Source: DAOPKN01 sp035391225
Lineage (GTDB): Bacteria > Thermotogota > Thermotogae > MWEM01
Direction of reading: 5' to 3'
DNA length: 42,594 nt
NCBI GenBank assembly: GCA_035391225.1
Contig: DAOPKN010000016.1
Location: 1-42,594, forward strand
This document shows, in pieces, positions 32,987-42,594 of this stretch (position 1 is the first letter of the stretch; each line of letters starts with the position of its first letter). A program made the translations under genes and the position numbers. The notes below the pieces were generated by a model that was given only the letters and a program-made list of their open reading frames with translations, was not told the DNA's origin and searched no databases.

Positions 32987-32995
32987 ATTATACCA
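32987..32995 (-). promoter_or_regulatory. Extended -10 promoter of the phosphohexomutase operon
   Basis: TGGTATAAT on the minus strand (hexamer 32987-32992), in the short gap between the manC stop and the mutase start. No clear -35. It is the only strong promoter I find for the whole run down to hemW. Confidence 0.7.
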
Positions 32996-33007
32996 CGAAA
33001 AACCCGC

Positions 33008-34018
33008 TCAATCGTGGGTAGAAATTTGTTTCACCACGTCACGGACCCGCTGCAACGCGCTCGAATGCACAACCAGCAACCCGTGCTCCGATTCGATCAC
33101 GAAGACATCGTCCAGGCCAACCACCGCGATGTTCTTTTCGTCCGGGGCGTGGATGTACACGTGCTTGGAATTGAGCAAAACCCGGTTTTTCCCCGGGGAA
33201 GTGTATCCCTGGAGCTCCTGGAGCGACTTCCAGTTTCCCACGTCCGACCAGGAGAAGGACGCGGAAAACATTTTCAGCGCGGGGCTCTTTTCCATCAAGG
33301 CATAGTCGATACTCAGCGGCTCCAACTTTTCGTACGCAGCTCGCATTTGTTCCGGGTCACGGGGGTCCACGTCATGGAGTGCTCGAAAAATGTGGGGGCA
33401 ATACGTCTCGAATTGGTCCAGGAAAAAATCCCTCTCCCAGAGGAACATCCCGCTGTTCCAGAAGAAACGGTTCTGGTTCAAGAACTGGATGGCTTTTTCT
33501 TTCGAAGGCTTCTCGTGGAACGCGTGCACACGGGAAACCCCTGGAACCAGTTTCTCTCCTTCCTCGATGTACCCGTACCCGGTTTCGGGCCGGGTAGGGC
33601 GAATGCCGAACGTGAAAAGCCCGGGCACAGAACAAGCGATCTTCTCCCCAAACGCAATCGCCTCGTGGAAATGTTCCACGTCGGGTATGAAATGATCCGC
33701 GGGCAGCACCAAAACAGGTTCTCCGGAGGAACACAGCAATGTTCCCACCAGGCACGCGGGGGCGGTGTTCCGTTTCTGGGGTTCTCCCACCAAGTTCTCC
33801 AGGGGGACTTCGGGGAGTTCCCTGTGGGTCATTTCCAGGAATGTATGGGAAGTGACCACCAGGATATTTTCCGCGGGAACCTGCGGCAAAACCCGTTCGA
33901 AAGTCATCCGGAGAAGCGTCTTCTCTCCAAAAAGCTTTAGGAACTGCTTGGGCGTGGTGGGGGTGGAAAGAGGCCAAAAGCGCTCCCCCGTCCCGCCTGC
34001 GAGGATAATACATTTCAT
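33008..34018 (-). CDS. manC: Mannose-1-phosphate guanylyltransferase
   Basis: A 336-residue nucleotidyltransferase that makes GDP-mannose from GTP and mannose 1-phosphate. The N-terminal signature LAGGTGERFWPLS (6-18) and the KQFL segment mark the GTP site. PQKRNTAPA (about 80-88), LPADHFI, ETGYGYIEEG (about 147-156), the FHEKPS loop and FFWNSGMFLWE complete the ManC pattern. It lacks the C-terminal isomerase domain of bifunctional enzymes, giving the short ManC form. GGAGGT lies seven to eight bases before the ATG. It follows the glycan-synthesis genes in the same direction and precedes the phosphohexomutase, so it likely supplies GDP-mannose for the adjacent polysaccharide machinery. Confidence 0.94.
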   Translation of the reverse strand: MKCIILAGGTGERFWPLSTPTTPKQFLKLFGEKTLLRMTFERVLPQVPAENILVVTSHTFLEMTHRELPEVPLENLVGEPQKRNTAPACLVGTLLCSSGEPVLVLPADHFIPDVEHFHEAIAFGEKIACSVPGLFTFGIRPTRPETGYGYIEEGEKLVPGVSRVHAFHEKPSKEKAIQFLNQNRFFWNSGMFLWERDFFLDQFETYCPHIFRALHDVDPRDPEQMRAAYEKLEPLSIDYALMEKSPALKMFSASFSWSDVGNWKSLQELQGYTSPGKNRVLLNSKHVYIHAPDEKNIAVVGLDDVFVIESEHGLLVVHSSALQRVRDVVKQISTHD

Positions 34019-34037
34019 GGGTTTACCTCCAAGGTCA

Positions 34038-35471
34038 TCATTTTTGTGCTGAGCTTTGCCACAAAATCCAGTCTTTCCCCTGGCTTACCACGGAGAATCC
34101 TTCCTCTTGCCGCAGCCATGCCAGGTCCAGTCGCTGCGAAACCCCATCCGAGGGCAAATGGACAAGTACCTGGTCGACGAAGAAGTGGGGTTGGGAAAGG
34201 GCACTCTCGAATTCATCCATGCCGGGGAGGAACATTTCCGGTAGGGGGGACACGAAAAACAGCGGGGCGGCGCTGGCTTGCAAGTCCAGCAGCAAAACCC
34301 CGTCGGAACGGATCTTCTGTGCGAGCGAACGGTAGGTTTCCACGGGGGAGGTGAACGATTCTCCCCGGATGAACGTGCAAAAGGCTCGTTCCTCCGGGAA
34401 AGCGGAGAAAGAAAAGGAAAAGAAATTCCACCCGAGTAAAAAGAGCAAAACCAGTGCCTGCAACCAGGTACTGCGTTTTTCGTTGAATAGTGGGCCAAGG
34501 TAGGGGAAGAGGAGGACAAAATGGAACACGAAGAGCACCGGCCAAGTGGACGGGAAAAAGGCATGCCCGCTGAAGAGAAACAAGAAGACCATGGGGAACG
34601 GGAAGAAAAGGATTAGGAACAGCGGGGAACGGAAGAACTCGGGGAACCGTCCGAGCGAAAAGAACAGAAACAGGTACCATACGGGGAAAGGAAGCAACCC
34701 GAGAAACAACGAAAGGTGGTTACTGGATTGCCGTACCCAGGAAGCGGCAAAGAAATCCTGCCAAATTGCCTGGATGTAGTGTGCCGGCGGTTCCCAGAAG
34801 ATCCACACCACGAAAAGCCAGGACAGGAACAGGAAGGCGGCGGGAAAAAGCGCAGAAACCACGTAGTGAAAGGCTTTTCGCGGAGGGTAGAACGCGAAGA
34901 AAACGAACACCAGGTACGCGAAAGCGTAAAGGGTTTCGAAGCGCAGCAGGAACAGGAAGCCGGAAAGCAACCCGAACATGAAAAGGTAAAACACGCGTTC
35001 TTCCACGGAAAATTCCAGCAAGAAGTAAAAAGACACCGAAAAGAGAAACAGGAACAGCACGAAATCCTGGGAAAGCAAAATCGAAAAAAGCACCCCCGGA
35101 AAAGCGACCAGCAGAAAGGATGCCATGAACTTCAAGGGGCGTGTCTGGAAGTTCCTCCACACGTAGAGAAGCAACAAACTCACCAGCAAAGCCCCGGAAA
35201 AAGAAGGAACCAAAACGGGGTTCTCCGGGAAAACGAAGGAAAGCAGCAAAGACAACGGGGGTTGGTGAAAATCCAGGTAATTCGGGGAAATGGCGCTGCT
35301 CCCGGAAACGGCGCGTGCTTGCACCGAGCGAACCAGGGTTTGGGGCAACAGTAGCCCATTTTCGAAGGCCCAATTACCCAGTAAAAGGTAGAAAAGAAAC
35401 AAGGCCACGAACAACAGGGGAAACAACCAACCCCGCAGCGAAGGGAAATGGGTGAGCCGGTTATTCTCCAT
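34038..35471 (-). CDS. Polytopic membrane protein, probable GT-C-type glycosyltransferase
   Basis: A 477-residue protein with about ten to twelve hydrophobic helices packed with Phe, Leu and Val (first at about 14-34). The first extracytoplasmic loop contains VRSVQARAVSG...YLDFHQPPLSLLL, where the FHQPPL segment recalls the region after the first helix in dolichyl/undecaprenyl-phosphate-linked GT-C enzymes (PMT/ArnT type). A soluble C-terminal domain (about 370-477) follows. The classic acidic pair of these enzymes is not obvious, so catalysis is unproven. The start at 35471 has GGAGG nine bases upstream and overlaps the stop of the preceding gene by 11 bases; a longer frame to 35519 lacks a start signal. 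It belongs to the polysaccharide gene group with the GT2 and BcsB-like genes and manC. Confidence 0.7.
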   Translation of the reverse strand: MENNRLTHFPSLRGWLFPLLFVALFLFYLLLGNWAFENGLLLPQTLVRSVQARAVSGSSAISPNYLDFHQPPLSLLLSFVFPENPVLVPSFSGALLVSLLLLYVWRNFQTRPLKFMASFLLVAFPGVLFSILLSQDFVLFLFLFSVSFYFLLEFSVEERVFYLFMFGLLSGFLFLLRFETLYAFAYLVFVFFAFYPPRKAFHYVVSALFPAAFLFLSWLFVVWIFWEPPAHYIQAIWQDFFAASWVRQSSNHLSLFLGLLPFPVWYLFLFFSLGRFPEFFRSPLFLILFFPFPMVFLFLFSGHAFFPSTWPVLFVFHFVLLFPYLGPLFNEKRSTWLQALVLLFLLGWNFFSFSFSAFPEERAFCTFIRGESFTSPVETYRSLAQKIRSDGVLLLDLQASAAPLFFVSPLPEMFLPGMDEFESALSQPHFFVDQVLVHLPSDGVSQRLDLAWLRQEEGFSVVSQGKDWILWQSSAQK

Positions 35472-37338
35472 GGTTGGAAGCCTCCGGAGACGAGAGGGAG
35501 TGCCCCCGCGAAAGCCCATGCACCGTCTTTTCCCAGTAATGGGGGCGTGTAAGTAGTTGCCAGAGCCCCTTGTACGCCGCGATGGAATGGAGGATCCAGT
35601 ACAAGGGATTCAAAATACTCACCAGGATCAGCGAAAAAAACTTGCGCCGGAAAGCCCCCAGCATGTTCATGTAAATACCCAGGAAGTTGCCGATCAAGAA
35701 GTTGAACAGCGCAAGCAAAAGCACCCACGGCGAAAAGAGTGCGGCAAGCCACGCAGGATTGAAAACCAGCCACGTGAAAAACAATCCCCACAGTATGGGA
35801 TTCACCAGGAACACGAGCGGTGTTCCGCCAATGAAAAGCTGGAAGGAAATCCAGCGCTTCCATCCCAGGGTTTTCAACATGCGCAATGGATGGCGGTTGT
35901 ACACGAGGCTGGTTTGCATGTACCCTTTTATCCAACGGGAACGCTGGCGAATCCAGTTCCACACCTGGGAATTGGCCTCTTCGAAGGTGGTGGAACGGAT
36001 GATCCCCACGCGGTAGCCCTGGGCAGCCGCGCGAATGCCCAGGTCGGCATCCTCCGTGGTGTTAAACGGGTCCCATCCCCCGATTTCCCGGAGCTCTTTC
36101 ACCTTGAAATGGTTGCTGGTTCCGCCAAGCGGTATGGGAAGGTTCAAGCGAAAAAGACCGGGAAGCATGTAATCAAACCAGTAGGAGTACTCCAGGGTAA
36201 ACAGCCTTGTCAGAAGGTTCTGGTCCCGGTTGAAGTAATTGAGAGCGGCCTGGAAACAAATGGTGGAAGGATCGGAGTTTTCAAAGGCATACAGCGCCTT
36301 TTTCAGTTGGTCAGGCTGGGGAACATCCTCTGCATCGAAGATCACCAGGTACTTCCCCCGTGCGAAAAAAAGCCCGTAGTTACACGCCTTGGGCTTGGTC
36401 TGTGGTTGCGCCTTGGGCACAACGAGAAAGCGCCAGTTGGAGGGGGGGGAAGCTTTCTTGGCTGCTTCCAGGGTAACACTGTCCACCTCTTCCAACAGGA
36501 GAATCACGTCCAACTTGCTTTGCGGGTAATCCAGGTTTTTCAACCCCTGGATAAGCGTCTCCACCACCTCTGGCTCCTTGAACACCGGCACGAGGACGGT
36601 GTACACGGGAAGAGCCTCTGGGTCGGAATCGTAGAAGGAACGGGGGGGTTCACGAAAAATGATTTCGTCGATGGAGCCCACCACCGAAAGCAAGAACTTG
36701 AAGCCCACCAGCACGAGGAAAAGGAACTGGCAGAGGAACACTCCAAACTGCAACGAAAAGGAAGGAGCAAGGAAAAAAGCAAAACCCACCAGTGCCACCA
36801 GCACGAACATCCAGGCCATTTGGGGGCGCGAAAAAACGAGAAACGCGGACTCTTCGGGATTCCGGTAGAACAACCCGGTGACCGACTCCGAAAGGAGATC
36901 CTGCCGGAAAAAACGCTGCACCAGGTGCAACAAGTCCAGGTCGGTGATTACCACCGAATGGACTTCCTCTACCTGCGAGCGCTCCAGGAAGAAGCGCTCG
37001 GTTTCGAGGTTTCCCGGGTAGGCGTTCAGCAGGGTCAGTGTTTTGCCTTCCAGGCGTACGGGAAACGCTTGTTTTTCCAACAGTTCCGCAGCGGAAAAGC
37101 GTGTCAGCAATTGCGTGTCGACTCTCTGTTCCCATTCGTCCAACCGCGGAGTCCCGAAAGGCAAAGAGTAATGGTCTGCCAGTGCTTGGAATAGATCAAC
37201 GCGCCGCACCATTCCCAGGGTAGCGAGAATCCATCCCAAACGCCCCCCCTGCTCTTGTTGGATTTTCAACGCGGTTTCGAGGTCCTGGGGGGAAAGCAGC
37301 CCTCGATCCAAGAGGATCTGCCCGATTCTTTTGGGCAT
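35461..37338 (-). CDS. Family 2 glycosyltransferase with N-terminal GspE/MshEN-like domain
   Basis: A 625-residue membrane glycosyltransferase. Residues 1-60 show the double LG motif of MshEN domains (IGQILLDRGLLSPQDLETAL, then GRLGWILATLG), and 61-150 continue as a GspE/PilB N-terminal-type domain; in known proteins such as NfrB this module binds cyclic di-GMP. Two membrane helices (about 175-220) lead to the GT-A catalytic region: LVPVFKEPE (249-257), FDAED (334-338), TEDADLG (428-434) and QRSRW (465-469), the D,D,D,QxxRW set of processive beta-glycan synthases. Further helices (about 495-590) close the membrane domain. The BcsB-like gene is just upstream (4-base gap). A polysaccharide synthase controlled by cyclic di-GMP is the likely role; the sugar is unknown. 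Confidence 0.88.
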   Translation of the reverse strand: MPKRIGQILLDRGLLSPQDLETALKIQQEQGGRLGWILATLGMVRRVDLFQALADHYSLPFGTPRLDEWEQRVDTQLLTRFSAAELLEKQAFPVRLEGKTLTLLNAYPGNLETERFFLERSQVEEVHSVVITDLDLLHLVQRFFRQDLLSESVTGLFYRNPEESAFLVFSRPQMAWMFVLVALVGFAFFLAPSFSLQFGVFLCQFLFLVLVGFKFLLSVVGSIDEIIFREPPRSFYDSDPEALPVYTVLVPVFKEPEVVETLIQGLKNLDYPQSKLDVILLLEEVDSVTLEAAKKASPPSNWRFLVVPKAQPQTKPKACNYGLFFARGKYLVIFDAEDVPQPDQLKKALYAFENSDPSTICFQAALNYFNRDQNLLTRLFTLEYSYWFDYMLPGLFRLNLPIPLGGTSNHFKVKELREIGGWDPFNTTEDADLGIRAAAQGYRVGIIRSTTFEEANSQVWNWIRQRSRWIKGYMQTSLVYNRHPLRMLKTLGWKRWISFQLFIGGTPLVFLVNPILWGLFFTWLVFNPAWLAALFSPWVLLLALFNFLIGNFLGIYMNMLGAFRRKFFSLILVSILNPLYWILHSIAAYKGLWQLLTRPHYWEKTVHGLSRGHSLSSPEASNHGE

Positions 37339-37342
37339 CGAA

Positions 37343-39202
37343 TCACTTTTCCCCGGGGGCTTTGCGCGATGTCTTGTTGAATACCCATGTCAAGAACAGC
37401 ATCACGAGTAGAATCCCCCCCAGCGAAAGCCAGAACCTCCATTGCATCCAAAAGCGTGTTTGGGGAACGACAGTTTCCTCGGCGATTTCCAAGCCTTCGC
37501 CCACCTGGAACGAAAACCATTCCCCCGCGGAAAGAATCCCCAAGTTTCCCCGTACGCTTTCCAGCCCCTCCCACGAAAGGGGGGAGAAGGCACTTCCCGG
37601 AGAAAAGGAAGGATAATGGGAAAAAAGCATGGCAGGTTTTCCGGACTGGGAAAAGGAAGAAACGATCCAGGCTTGTTCCTCCGGTTGCACCGAAAAGAAG
37701 AGCTCCCCTGTTCGCGACCTGTTCACGCGAATACCCGTATCCAACGAAAGCCCCGGGTACACGCGCTCGGTTTCGCCCGCGGGAAGGAAGAACACGAAAG
37801 AATCGAAATCCTCCTTCCATTCGGGGTGTTGCAGGAATTGGGCGAGATCCACCAAGTCGATCCGCCTGGGCGATAGCCCCGCTTTCCCTTTTTCAAACGC
37901 GGCCTGCACCATCAAGGATGCCCAGGGTTGCGCCACGGAAGAAGCCACGAAAAGCGTGTTTCCCAGCATGGACGCATTCCACTGCCCCACGGGAAAACCC
38001 CCCGCTTGGGTGGTTCCCAACGGGCGCATGGACGCTCCTTGCAAGAACTGGAACTCGGAAGGCTCGCAGTTCGAACGCACCTGGGAGATGTCCAGCAGCA
38101 AGCGGTTCTGGGGGGAAAACAACGAGCCATCCACGGAAAAATCGAGGGTACCCGAGGCAGGTGAAGTAGCCAGCTCCCGCAAAAACACGAGTTGGTCATT
38201 CACGAAGACTTTCACGAGCAGGGCCGAACCCCGGGAGGTACTTGCCACGAAAGGAAGGTAGAATTGCACCTTTTGGGGTCTTCCCGCGAAAAGATCCAGG
38301 GGAAAGAAAAGGGGGTATTGGGCCTGGTAGGCAAAGCTCCGGGGAGAAAGGTCGAGACCCAGGTCTTCCAGGAAAAAGACAGGCGAGATTGGATCGACCG
38401 GGGCAGGCGCCTGAAAGGAAAAGCGCGAAAAGGGAATCGATCGGAAGTCTGGCAGGGAAAGAAAGGAAGCGGCGGAAACCGGAAGCGAAAGCGTACCCTT
38501 GTCGCTGGAAATCCCTGGTTCCGCGGAAATTTCCACCCAGGGAGTGGTTTGTTCCGGGGAGGCTTCCAGGGAAATGTGGGCCGAAATCCCCTTGCTGCTC
38601 AAACCAAGGGCTTGTGCAGCCATGAGAGCTGTGCGCATCGCATCGAAATCCCTTTCCGGAAGCGACAGCCAGAAGTTGCCGTCCGGGGGCAAGAACCGGA
38701 AGAAATCCGCGAACAGAACCGGGGTTTGGAATTCCCCCTGGAAACGGAAAAAAGAGGCGTTGGAGATGCGAAACCAGAGCGAACGGGTATCCAACGCGAA
38801 GAAATCGCAACTACCGTAATCCAAGGTCACCAGGAAGGAAAGCGAAAGGAAAGGTGATTCCTCAGCCCATTCCCGGGGAACGGAAAAGCGGAAAACTCCT
38901 TCAAGGTCCCGCAAGAGGCTGGTTTTCACGGCCTGGCCATTGGCATACACGCTGATCATGGAACGAGGGCCTGCCAGCGAAGAAACCGTGAAGAAAAGCG
39001 TAGCCTGGATCTCCCCTTCCAGCGCAAACGAAAAGGCGGGGAAGAAGAATTCCCACTCCGAGGTGATCCCTTGCAGCTGCACGTCTTGCTTCTGGTTGAA
39101 AAAAGACAAGGGAAGGTCTAATTGCTTTGGGAATTCCTGCTCCGCCAAGCACGCCGAGGATACCGTCAATACAAGCAGTAGCACAAGCACTCCTATTTTC
39201 AT
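37343..39202 (-). CDS. BcsB-like membrane-anchored protein of a polysaccharide synthase
   Basis: A 619-residue protein with a signal peptide (1-20), a long all-beta extracytoplasmic region and a single C-terminal membrane helix (about 588-607) ending in a basic tail. The layout, with two jelly-roll-like parts (for example ISVYANGQAVKTSLL and LLVKVFVNDQLVFLREL, each followed by an LSLSF or LLLDIS strand) separated by mixed domains, is that of BcsB, the partner that guides glucan out of BcsA. Similarity is at layout level; the protein is shorter than E. coli BcsB (about 780). The start at 39202 is fixed by an AGGAGGG site; the frame extending to 39313 is not supported. Its partner is surely the glycosyltransferase encoded directly downstream. 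Confidence 0.72.
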   Translation of the reverse strand: MKIGVLVLLLVLTVSSACLAEQEFPKQLDLPLSFFNQKQDVQLQGITSEWEFFFPAFSFALEGEIQATLFFTVSSLAGPRSMISVYANGQAVKTSLLRDLEGVFRFSVPREWAEESPFLSLSFLVTLDYGSCDFFALDTRSLWFRISNASFFRFQGEFQTPVLFADFFRFLPPDGNFWLSLPERDFDAMRTALMAAQALGLSSKGISAHISLEASPEQTTPWVEISAEPGISSDKGTLSLPVSAASFLSLPDFRSIPFSRFSFQAPAPVDPISPVFFLEDLGLDLSPRSFAYQAQYPLFFPLDLFAGRPQKVQFYLPFVASTSRGSALLVKVFVNDQLVFLRELATSPASGTLDFSVDGSLFSPQNRLLLDISQVRSNCEPSEFQFLQGASMRPLGTTQAGGFPVGQWNASMLGNTLFVASSVAQPWASLMVQAAFEKGKAGLSPRRIDLVDLAQFLQHPEWKEDFDSFVFFLPAGETERVYPGLSLDTGIRVNRSRTGELFFSVQPEEQAWIVSSFSQSGKPAMLFSHYPSFSPGSAFSPLSWEGLESVRGNLGILSAGEWFSFQVGEGLEIAEETVVPQTRFWMQWRFWLSLGGILLVMLFLTWVFNKTSRKAPGEK

Positions 39203-39230
39203 GTTTTTCCCTCCTGGTACATCGAAAAGC

Positions 39231-39875
39231 CTAATGCACGAATTCCACCGAGTAATCGTTGTTGATGACCACGTCGGAACGCTCGCGGTGACGGGAAATG
39301 ATTTGGTGCTCAATTTCCAGAACCTTCTCCAGGAAAGGATCCATTGGTTCCCGTCCGCGCCGTTTCCGGGATTGCATCGTTTCCAAGCGGTTGCGGTTGA
39401 TGAAAACGCGGCGGTTCACGTGTTGCAACAACGTGGTGTACGTACCTTCCGCGATGAGTACTTTGACGCCCTCCAGGTTGGCCTTCTCCTCGGAAATCCG
39501 ATCCTCCTCGTACAACACGAGGGGCTTGCTGAGAAACAGGCAACCTTCCAGGGCCTGGGACAGGTGGGAATCCAGCAAATCCAAGCGTACCTCCTGTGTC
39601 CCCACCCAGTGCAACTCTTTTCTCCGTCGCGCGTCGTTGGACTTGGGGGGGAGGACGAAGTAGTCGTCTTGTTGGAAAACGTAGGAAGCGATACCCTTGC
39701 TGCCCAGCTCTTCTTGCAGTGCCATTGCCGTTTCCGACTTGCCGCTTCCCGATTCCCCCGCAACGGAAAAGGCAAACTTTCCCTTCGTAGCTTGGATCTC
39801 GTGCAAGAAATGTCCCACGATCCTTTGCGCAGCATTGCGATGGTGCTCTTCGACAAGGATGACATCACCTTTCAT
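39231..39875 (-). CDS. Uridine kinase-like P-loop kinase
   Basis: A 214-residue P-loop protein. Walker A is GESGSGKS (40-47), DDYFVLPP (about 69-76) resembles the substrate loop of uridine/phosphoribulokinase-type enzymes, and an RRGREPMDP lid-like segment lies near 170-180. The first 30 residues are an extra extension not seen in small Udk enzymes. The substrate is uncertain: uridine or cytidine, or another small hydroxylated metabolite. GGAGGT is seven to eight bases before the ATG. It lies between the malic enzyme gene (18-base gap) and the BcsB-like gene (28-base gap), with no obvious link to either. Confidence 0.8.
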   Translation of the reverse strand: MKGDVILVEEHHRNAAQRIVGHFLHEIQATKGKFAFSVAGESGSGKSETAMALQEELGSKGIASYVFQQDDYFVLPPKSNDARRRKELHWVGTQEVRLDLLDSHLSQALEGCLFLSKPLVLYEEDRISEEKANLEGVKVLIAEGTYTTLLQHVNRRVFINRNRLETMQSRKRRGREPMDPFLEKVLEIEHQIISRHRERSDVVINNDYSVEFVH

Positions 39876-39893
39876 GCTTTCACCTCCAACTTT

Positions 39894-41056
<1,163 letters not shown>

Positions 41057-41060
<4 letters not shown>

Positions 41061-42181
41061 TGGCTCTGCTCCCAGGGGAAGTGGAAACCATCCAACCCCA
41101 AGCTTTCGCGCAGCGCTTCCATGTCTTTCTTCAGGGGGTCGTTCACCGGCACTCCCTTGTCTTTCCGCTGCATCCAGGCATCGTGCTCCTTTTCCCCGGG
41201 TGTGAAAATCCGGGGTTGCCCTGGTGCGCGGAGGGAGTGGCGAAGCTCGCGCAAAATGTCACCGGTGATCTGCTTGAACGAATCCACGTCGGTGAACGCA
41301 TCGATGTTTATGGCCAGGAAAAAGTGTCCCAGCGGATAGGGCACGCGATTTCCTCCCGCGTCGAACCCCGAGAGCATCTTCAAGAAGCTTCCTCCTTGCA
41401 GGGCTGCGGAGAGGATTTCCACCACGGTGGCGTAACCATACCCCTTGTACCCCCCCGTCTGCTCCCCGGCACCACCCAGTGGAAGCAGCGCAGCGTTCCC
41501 CGAGGTGAGGTCTTTCAGGATTTGCGAGGTATCGGTTCGGATTTGCCCGTCCTTGCCAATTACCCATCCCTCGGGGATTTGCTTTCCTTCCCGCTCGTAC
41601 ACTTCGATTTTTCCCCGCTGCGTAATGGAAGTGGCACAATCCAGGAAAAAGGGGAAACCTTCGTCGGTGGGCATCACCCACGTCATGGGGTTGGTTCCCA
41701 GCATGTTTTCCACCCCGAAAGTGGGGGCGATGGATGGGCGGGCGTTGGTGCCCGTCAAACCGATCATATCCTGTTCGCTGGCCATCAACCCGTAGTAGCC
41801 CGCTATCCCGTAATGCGTGGAATTGCGCGCGACCACCATCCCCAGCCCATACGTCCTGGCCTTTTCGATGGCCATTTCCATGCAACGCACCCCGATCACG
41901 TGGCCCATGCCATTGTTTCCATCCACAACGGCCGTGGCCGGGCCATCGCGAAGGATTTCGATCCGTGTCACCGGGTTGAGAATACCCTGCTGGATGCGGT
42001 CGATGTAAATCGGTTTGAGCCGGCCAATCCCGTGGGAATCGATGCCCCTCTTATCCGCCGCAAGCAACACATCGGTGCAAACCTGGGCATCCTCCTCCGG
42101 AACCCCCGCTGCCACGAAAACCGCCTGCATGAAATCCTGCATCCACTCGAAGGGAATCCACGTACCGTTCGTTTCCTGCAT
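41057..42181 (-). CDS. Malate/L-lactate dehydrogenase family oxidoreductase (Ldh2-type)
   Basis: A 374-residue NAD(P)-dependent dehydrogenase of the Ldh2 (YlbC/ComC) fold, distinct from the classical LDH/MDH fold. Family hallmarks are DKRGIDSHGIGRL with His50, RNSTHYGIAGYY (about 119-130, with a conserved His), TNARPSIAPTFG, LGTNPMTW and GYKGYGYA near 250. Members reduce 2-oxoacids to (S)-hydroxyacids: malate, lactate, ureidoglycolate and others. The tight link with malic enzyme suggests malate as the substrate. The start at 42181 is set by AGGAGG six bases upstream; the longer frame to 42436 overlaps the preceding gene in a different frame. Confidence 0.93.
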
Positions 42182-42192
42182 TCCTATCCTCC

Positions 42193-42594
42193 TCATTTCG
42201 TACCCGGGGCGGCTTCTTTTCGCGCATGGAAAACAGCCAGCCCCATCCTGCCATTGGGGGGAAGGTGGTTTTCCCATTCCCCCAAGCTTTCTGTCTCCCC
42301 CAGGTTGCGCATGGAAAGAACCTGCAGAGAACCCATCATCTTTTCGATCGTGGAAAGCCGGAACAAGGTGTTTCGGGTTTCGTGACCTGCTGCGAAGCGG
42401 TAGGGTTCCGGCACAAAGAAGTAGCTTCCCAACCATTCACCACCGTCTCGTAACAGTGGAACCACTTTGGAAAGCGGCAACATCCCTCTTTCCCAGGAGA
42501 ACTGGGTGGTGCCGAAATAATCCACGACGTAGTGCACCAGGCGCTGACGCAGGGGCAGCCGGGTTACATCCGCGGCGAGAAAAAGCACGTTGGG
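42193..42594 (-). CDS. Probable SAM-dependent methyltransferase, C-terminal part (runs off the right edge)
   Basis: The last 133 codons of a gene whose start lies beyond the right end of the window; the frame stays open to the last base. Near the edge, FLAADVTRLPLRQRLVHYVVDYFG is the pattern of motif II/III of class I methyltransferases (an acidic residue before a Val, a turn, then a hydrophobic strand with DYF). The remainder (SKVVPLLRDGGEWLGSYF, then a strand pair near the C-terminus) fits the second half of the fold. It lies 11 bases before the malate/lactate dehydrogenase gene. Substrate unknown; the assignment is tentative because motif I is outside the window. Confidence 0.6.
   Translation of the reverse strand, partial: PNVLFLAADVTRLPLRQRLVHYVVDYFGTTQFSWERGMLPLSKVVPLLRDGGEWLGSYFFVPEPYRFAAGHETRNTLFRLSTIEKMMGSLQVLSMRNLGETESLGEWENHLPPNGRMGLAVFHARKEAAPGTK

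Noticed and set aside
35557..37194. Plus-strand open frame of 545 codons opposite the GT2 gene
   Set aside because: Shadow of the glycosyltransferase gene; low-complexity His/Gln/Lys-rich product and no start signal.

Overview
The window is chromosomal DNA from a bacterium with a moderately high G+C content (judged by eye). It most resembles a member of the Thermotogota. The best evidence is a malE-malF-malG transporter whose MalG carries a very large coiled-coil-rich insert, as known from Thermotoga. A three-gene flavin/Fe-S glycerol-3-phosphate dehydrogenase module and several envelope proteins that look like outer-membrane barrels agree with this. The phylum is an inference; the 23S fragment at the left edge could settle it. 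I see no CRISPR array, insertion sequence, phage gene or tRNA. No stretch above about 300 bases lacks a gene; the longest gap (7350-7540, 191 bases) is a divergent promoter region.

Layout. Bases 1-331 are the 3' end of 23S rRNA, followed by 5S rRNA (371-490) and a hairpin. Then come a minus-strand NlpC/P60 hydrolase, a plus-strand secreted protein, and three minus-strand envelope genes: an OB-fold/Ig-like/amidotransferase-like exoprotein, a PEGA-repeat protein and an HtrA protease. The plus-strand block 7541-12849 holds exonuclease III, the rpsF-ssb-rpsR operon and the glycerol-3-phosphate dehydrogenase module, and ends at a bidirectional terminator (12876-12906). From there to the right edge every gene is on the minus strand.

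The minus-strand block has three parts in transcription order. The first runs leftwards from the right edge: a partial methyltransferase, malate/lactate dehydrogenase, malic enzyme, a uridine-kinase-like protein, then a polysaccharide group (BcsB-like protein, glycosyltransferase 2 fused to a GspE/MshEN-type domain, a polytopic GT-C-like protein and ManC). The second is a tightly packed run of 13 genes (32961 to 18761) with one recognisable promoter: phosphohexomutase, hpt, a small membrane protein, hslU, dprA, an envelope barrel, rluB-type synthase, a TPR protein, ispE, a sliding-clamp-like protein, kbl-type acyltransferase, a second barrel and hemW-like. The third is malEFG with its own promoter and an internal hairpin after malE.

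How the genes work together. Carbon enters through MalEFG (the ATPase is outside the window) and through glycerol-3-phosphate oxidation. The phosphohexomutase and ManC could supply GDP-mannose to the adjacent glycan synthase group, which may be controlled by cyclic di-GMP through the MshEN-like domain. Envelope upkeep is represented by HtrA, PEGA, TPR, barrel and NlpC proteins. Two sequence-level habits stand out: nearly every promoter I can find is an extended -10 type (TGn before TATAAT), and several genes start with TTG or GTG behind a good ribosome binding site.
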